Assembly: GCA_030674185.1 (NCBI GenBank)
Contig: CM060312.1
Location: 67,838,237 to 67,902,236, forward strand
Direction of reading: 5' to 3'
Length of the DNA: 64,000 nucleotides
DNA from: Monoplex corrugatus
Taxonomy: Eukaryota; Mollusca; Gastropoda; Littorinimorpha; Ranellidae
The notes beneath the pieces are model-generated. The model worked only from the letters and a program-made list of their open reading frames with translations, had not been told where the DNA came from and made no database searches. Position 1 is the first letter of the stretch, and each line of letters opens with the position of its first letter. The translations under genes were made by a program, and so were the position numbers. This document shows, one piece after another, positions 63,943 to 64,000 of the stretch.

Positions 63943-64000
63943 ATCATCATCATCATCATCATCAAGTACCCTGCCACATGGCGTTGGCGATCATGGCCCT
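63943..64000 (-). mobile_element. 3' end of a second RTE-like element, running off the window
   Basis: (ATC)n at 63943-63964 followed by CATGGCGTTGGCGATCATGG. This matches the 3' terminus of the nested RTE-like element at 41635-41672 (GCATGGCGTTGGCGATCATGG after an ATC-rich tail). On the minus strand the element would end in (TGA)n. Confidence 0.85.

Overview
This is a stretch of animal nuclear genome with no prokaryotic gene organisation. The coding pieces have intron/exon structure with GT-AG junctions. The rest is non-LTR retrotransposons of many clades, SINEs, MITEs, a Tc1-type transposon and a very large amount of simple-sequence DNA. The chemoreceptor-like GPCR relic, the mix of Tx1-like, L2-like, RTE-like and I-group LINEs, and the SINE that begins with repeated GTTTCA all point to a mollusc, most likely a gastropod. 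The species cannot be told from the sequence.

Layout. 1-2.7 kb: an array of a 42-bp minisatellite. 3.8-4.8 kb: an RTE-like LINE relic. 5.05-14.35 kb: one Tx1/L1-like LINE bounded by a 12-bp target-site duplication and split by a Tc1 transposon with an intact transposase. 14.4-15.6 kb: a class A GPCR pseudogene on the minus strand. 16.9-21.2 kb: further minus-strand copies of the same Tx1-like LINE. 21.6-24.5 kb: (CA)n blocks and a 22-bp degenerate repeat array. 24.46-30.4 kb: three phase-compatible minus-strand exons of a host gene, with LINE, SINE, MITE and foldback insertions between them. 30.4-35 kb: trinucleotide repeats, including about 2.5 kb of GAA-type purine tract. 35.06-40.9 kb: a well-preserved I-group LINE with an esterase-like ORF1 and an open EN-RT-RNase H ORF2, inserted in a (CA)n tract. 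41.4-46.2 kb: an L2-like LINE with an RTE-like LINE nested in it. 48-51.6 kb: an Ingi-like LINE relic. 52.6-58.2 kb (perhaps from 46.6 kb): plus-strand exons of a second host gene locus. 58.5-64 kb: L2-like LINE, simple repeats and SINEs, ending with the 3' tip of another RTE-like element.

The two host loci look like parts of the same protein architecture. The plus-strand exons encode a Ser/Gln-rich N-terminus and then a domain with a PD-(D/E)XK-type D...ExK signature. The minus-strand exons encode a C-terminus with motifs like superfamily 1 helicase motifs V and VI and a CxxC knuckle. They point away from each other, separated by about 22 kb of repeats. Frameshifts in the plus-strand exons suggest that locus is decaying, or that the assembly has indels.

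About three quarters of the window is transposon or tandem repeat. Most long open frames, including very long ones, are by-products of triplet-periodic repeats and are not annotated as genes.
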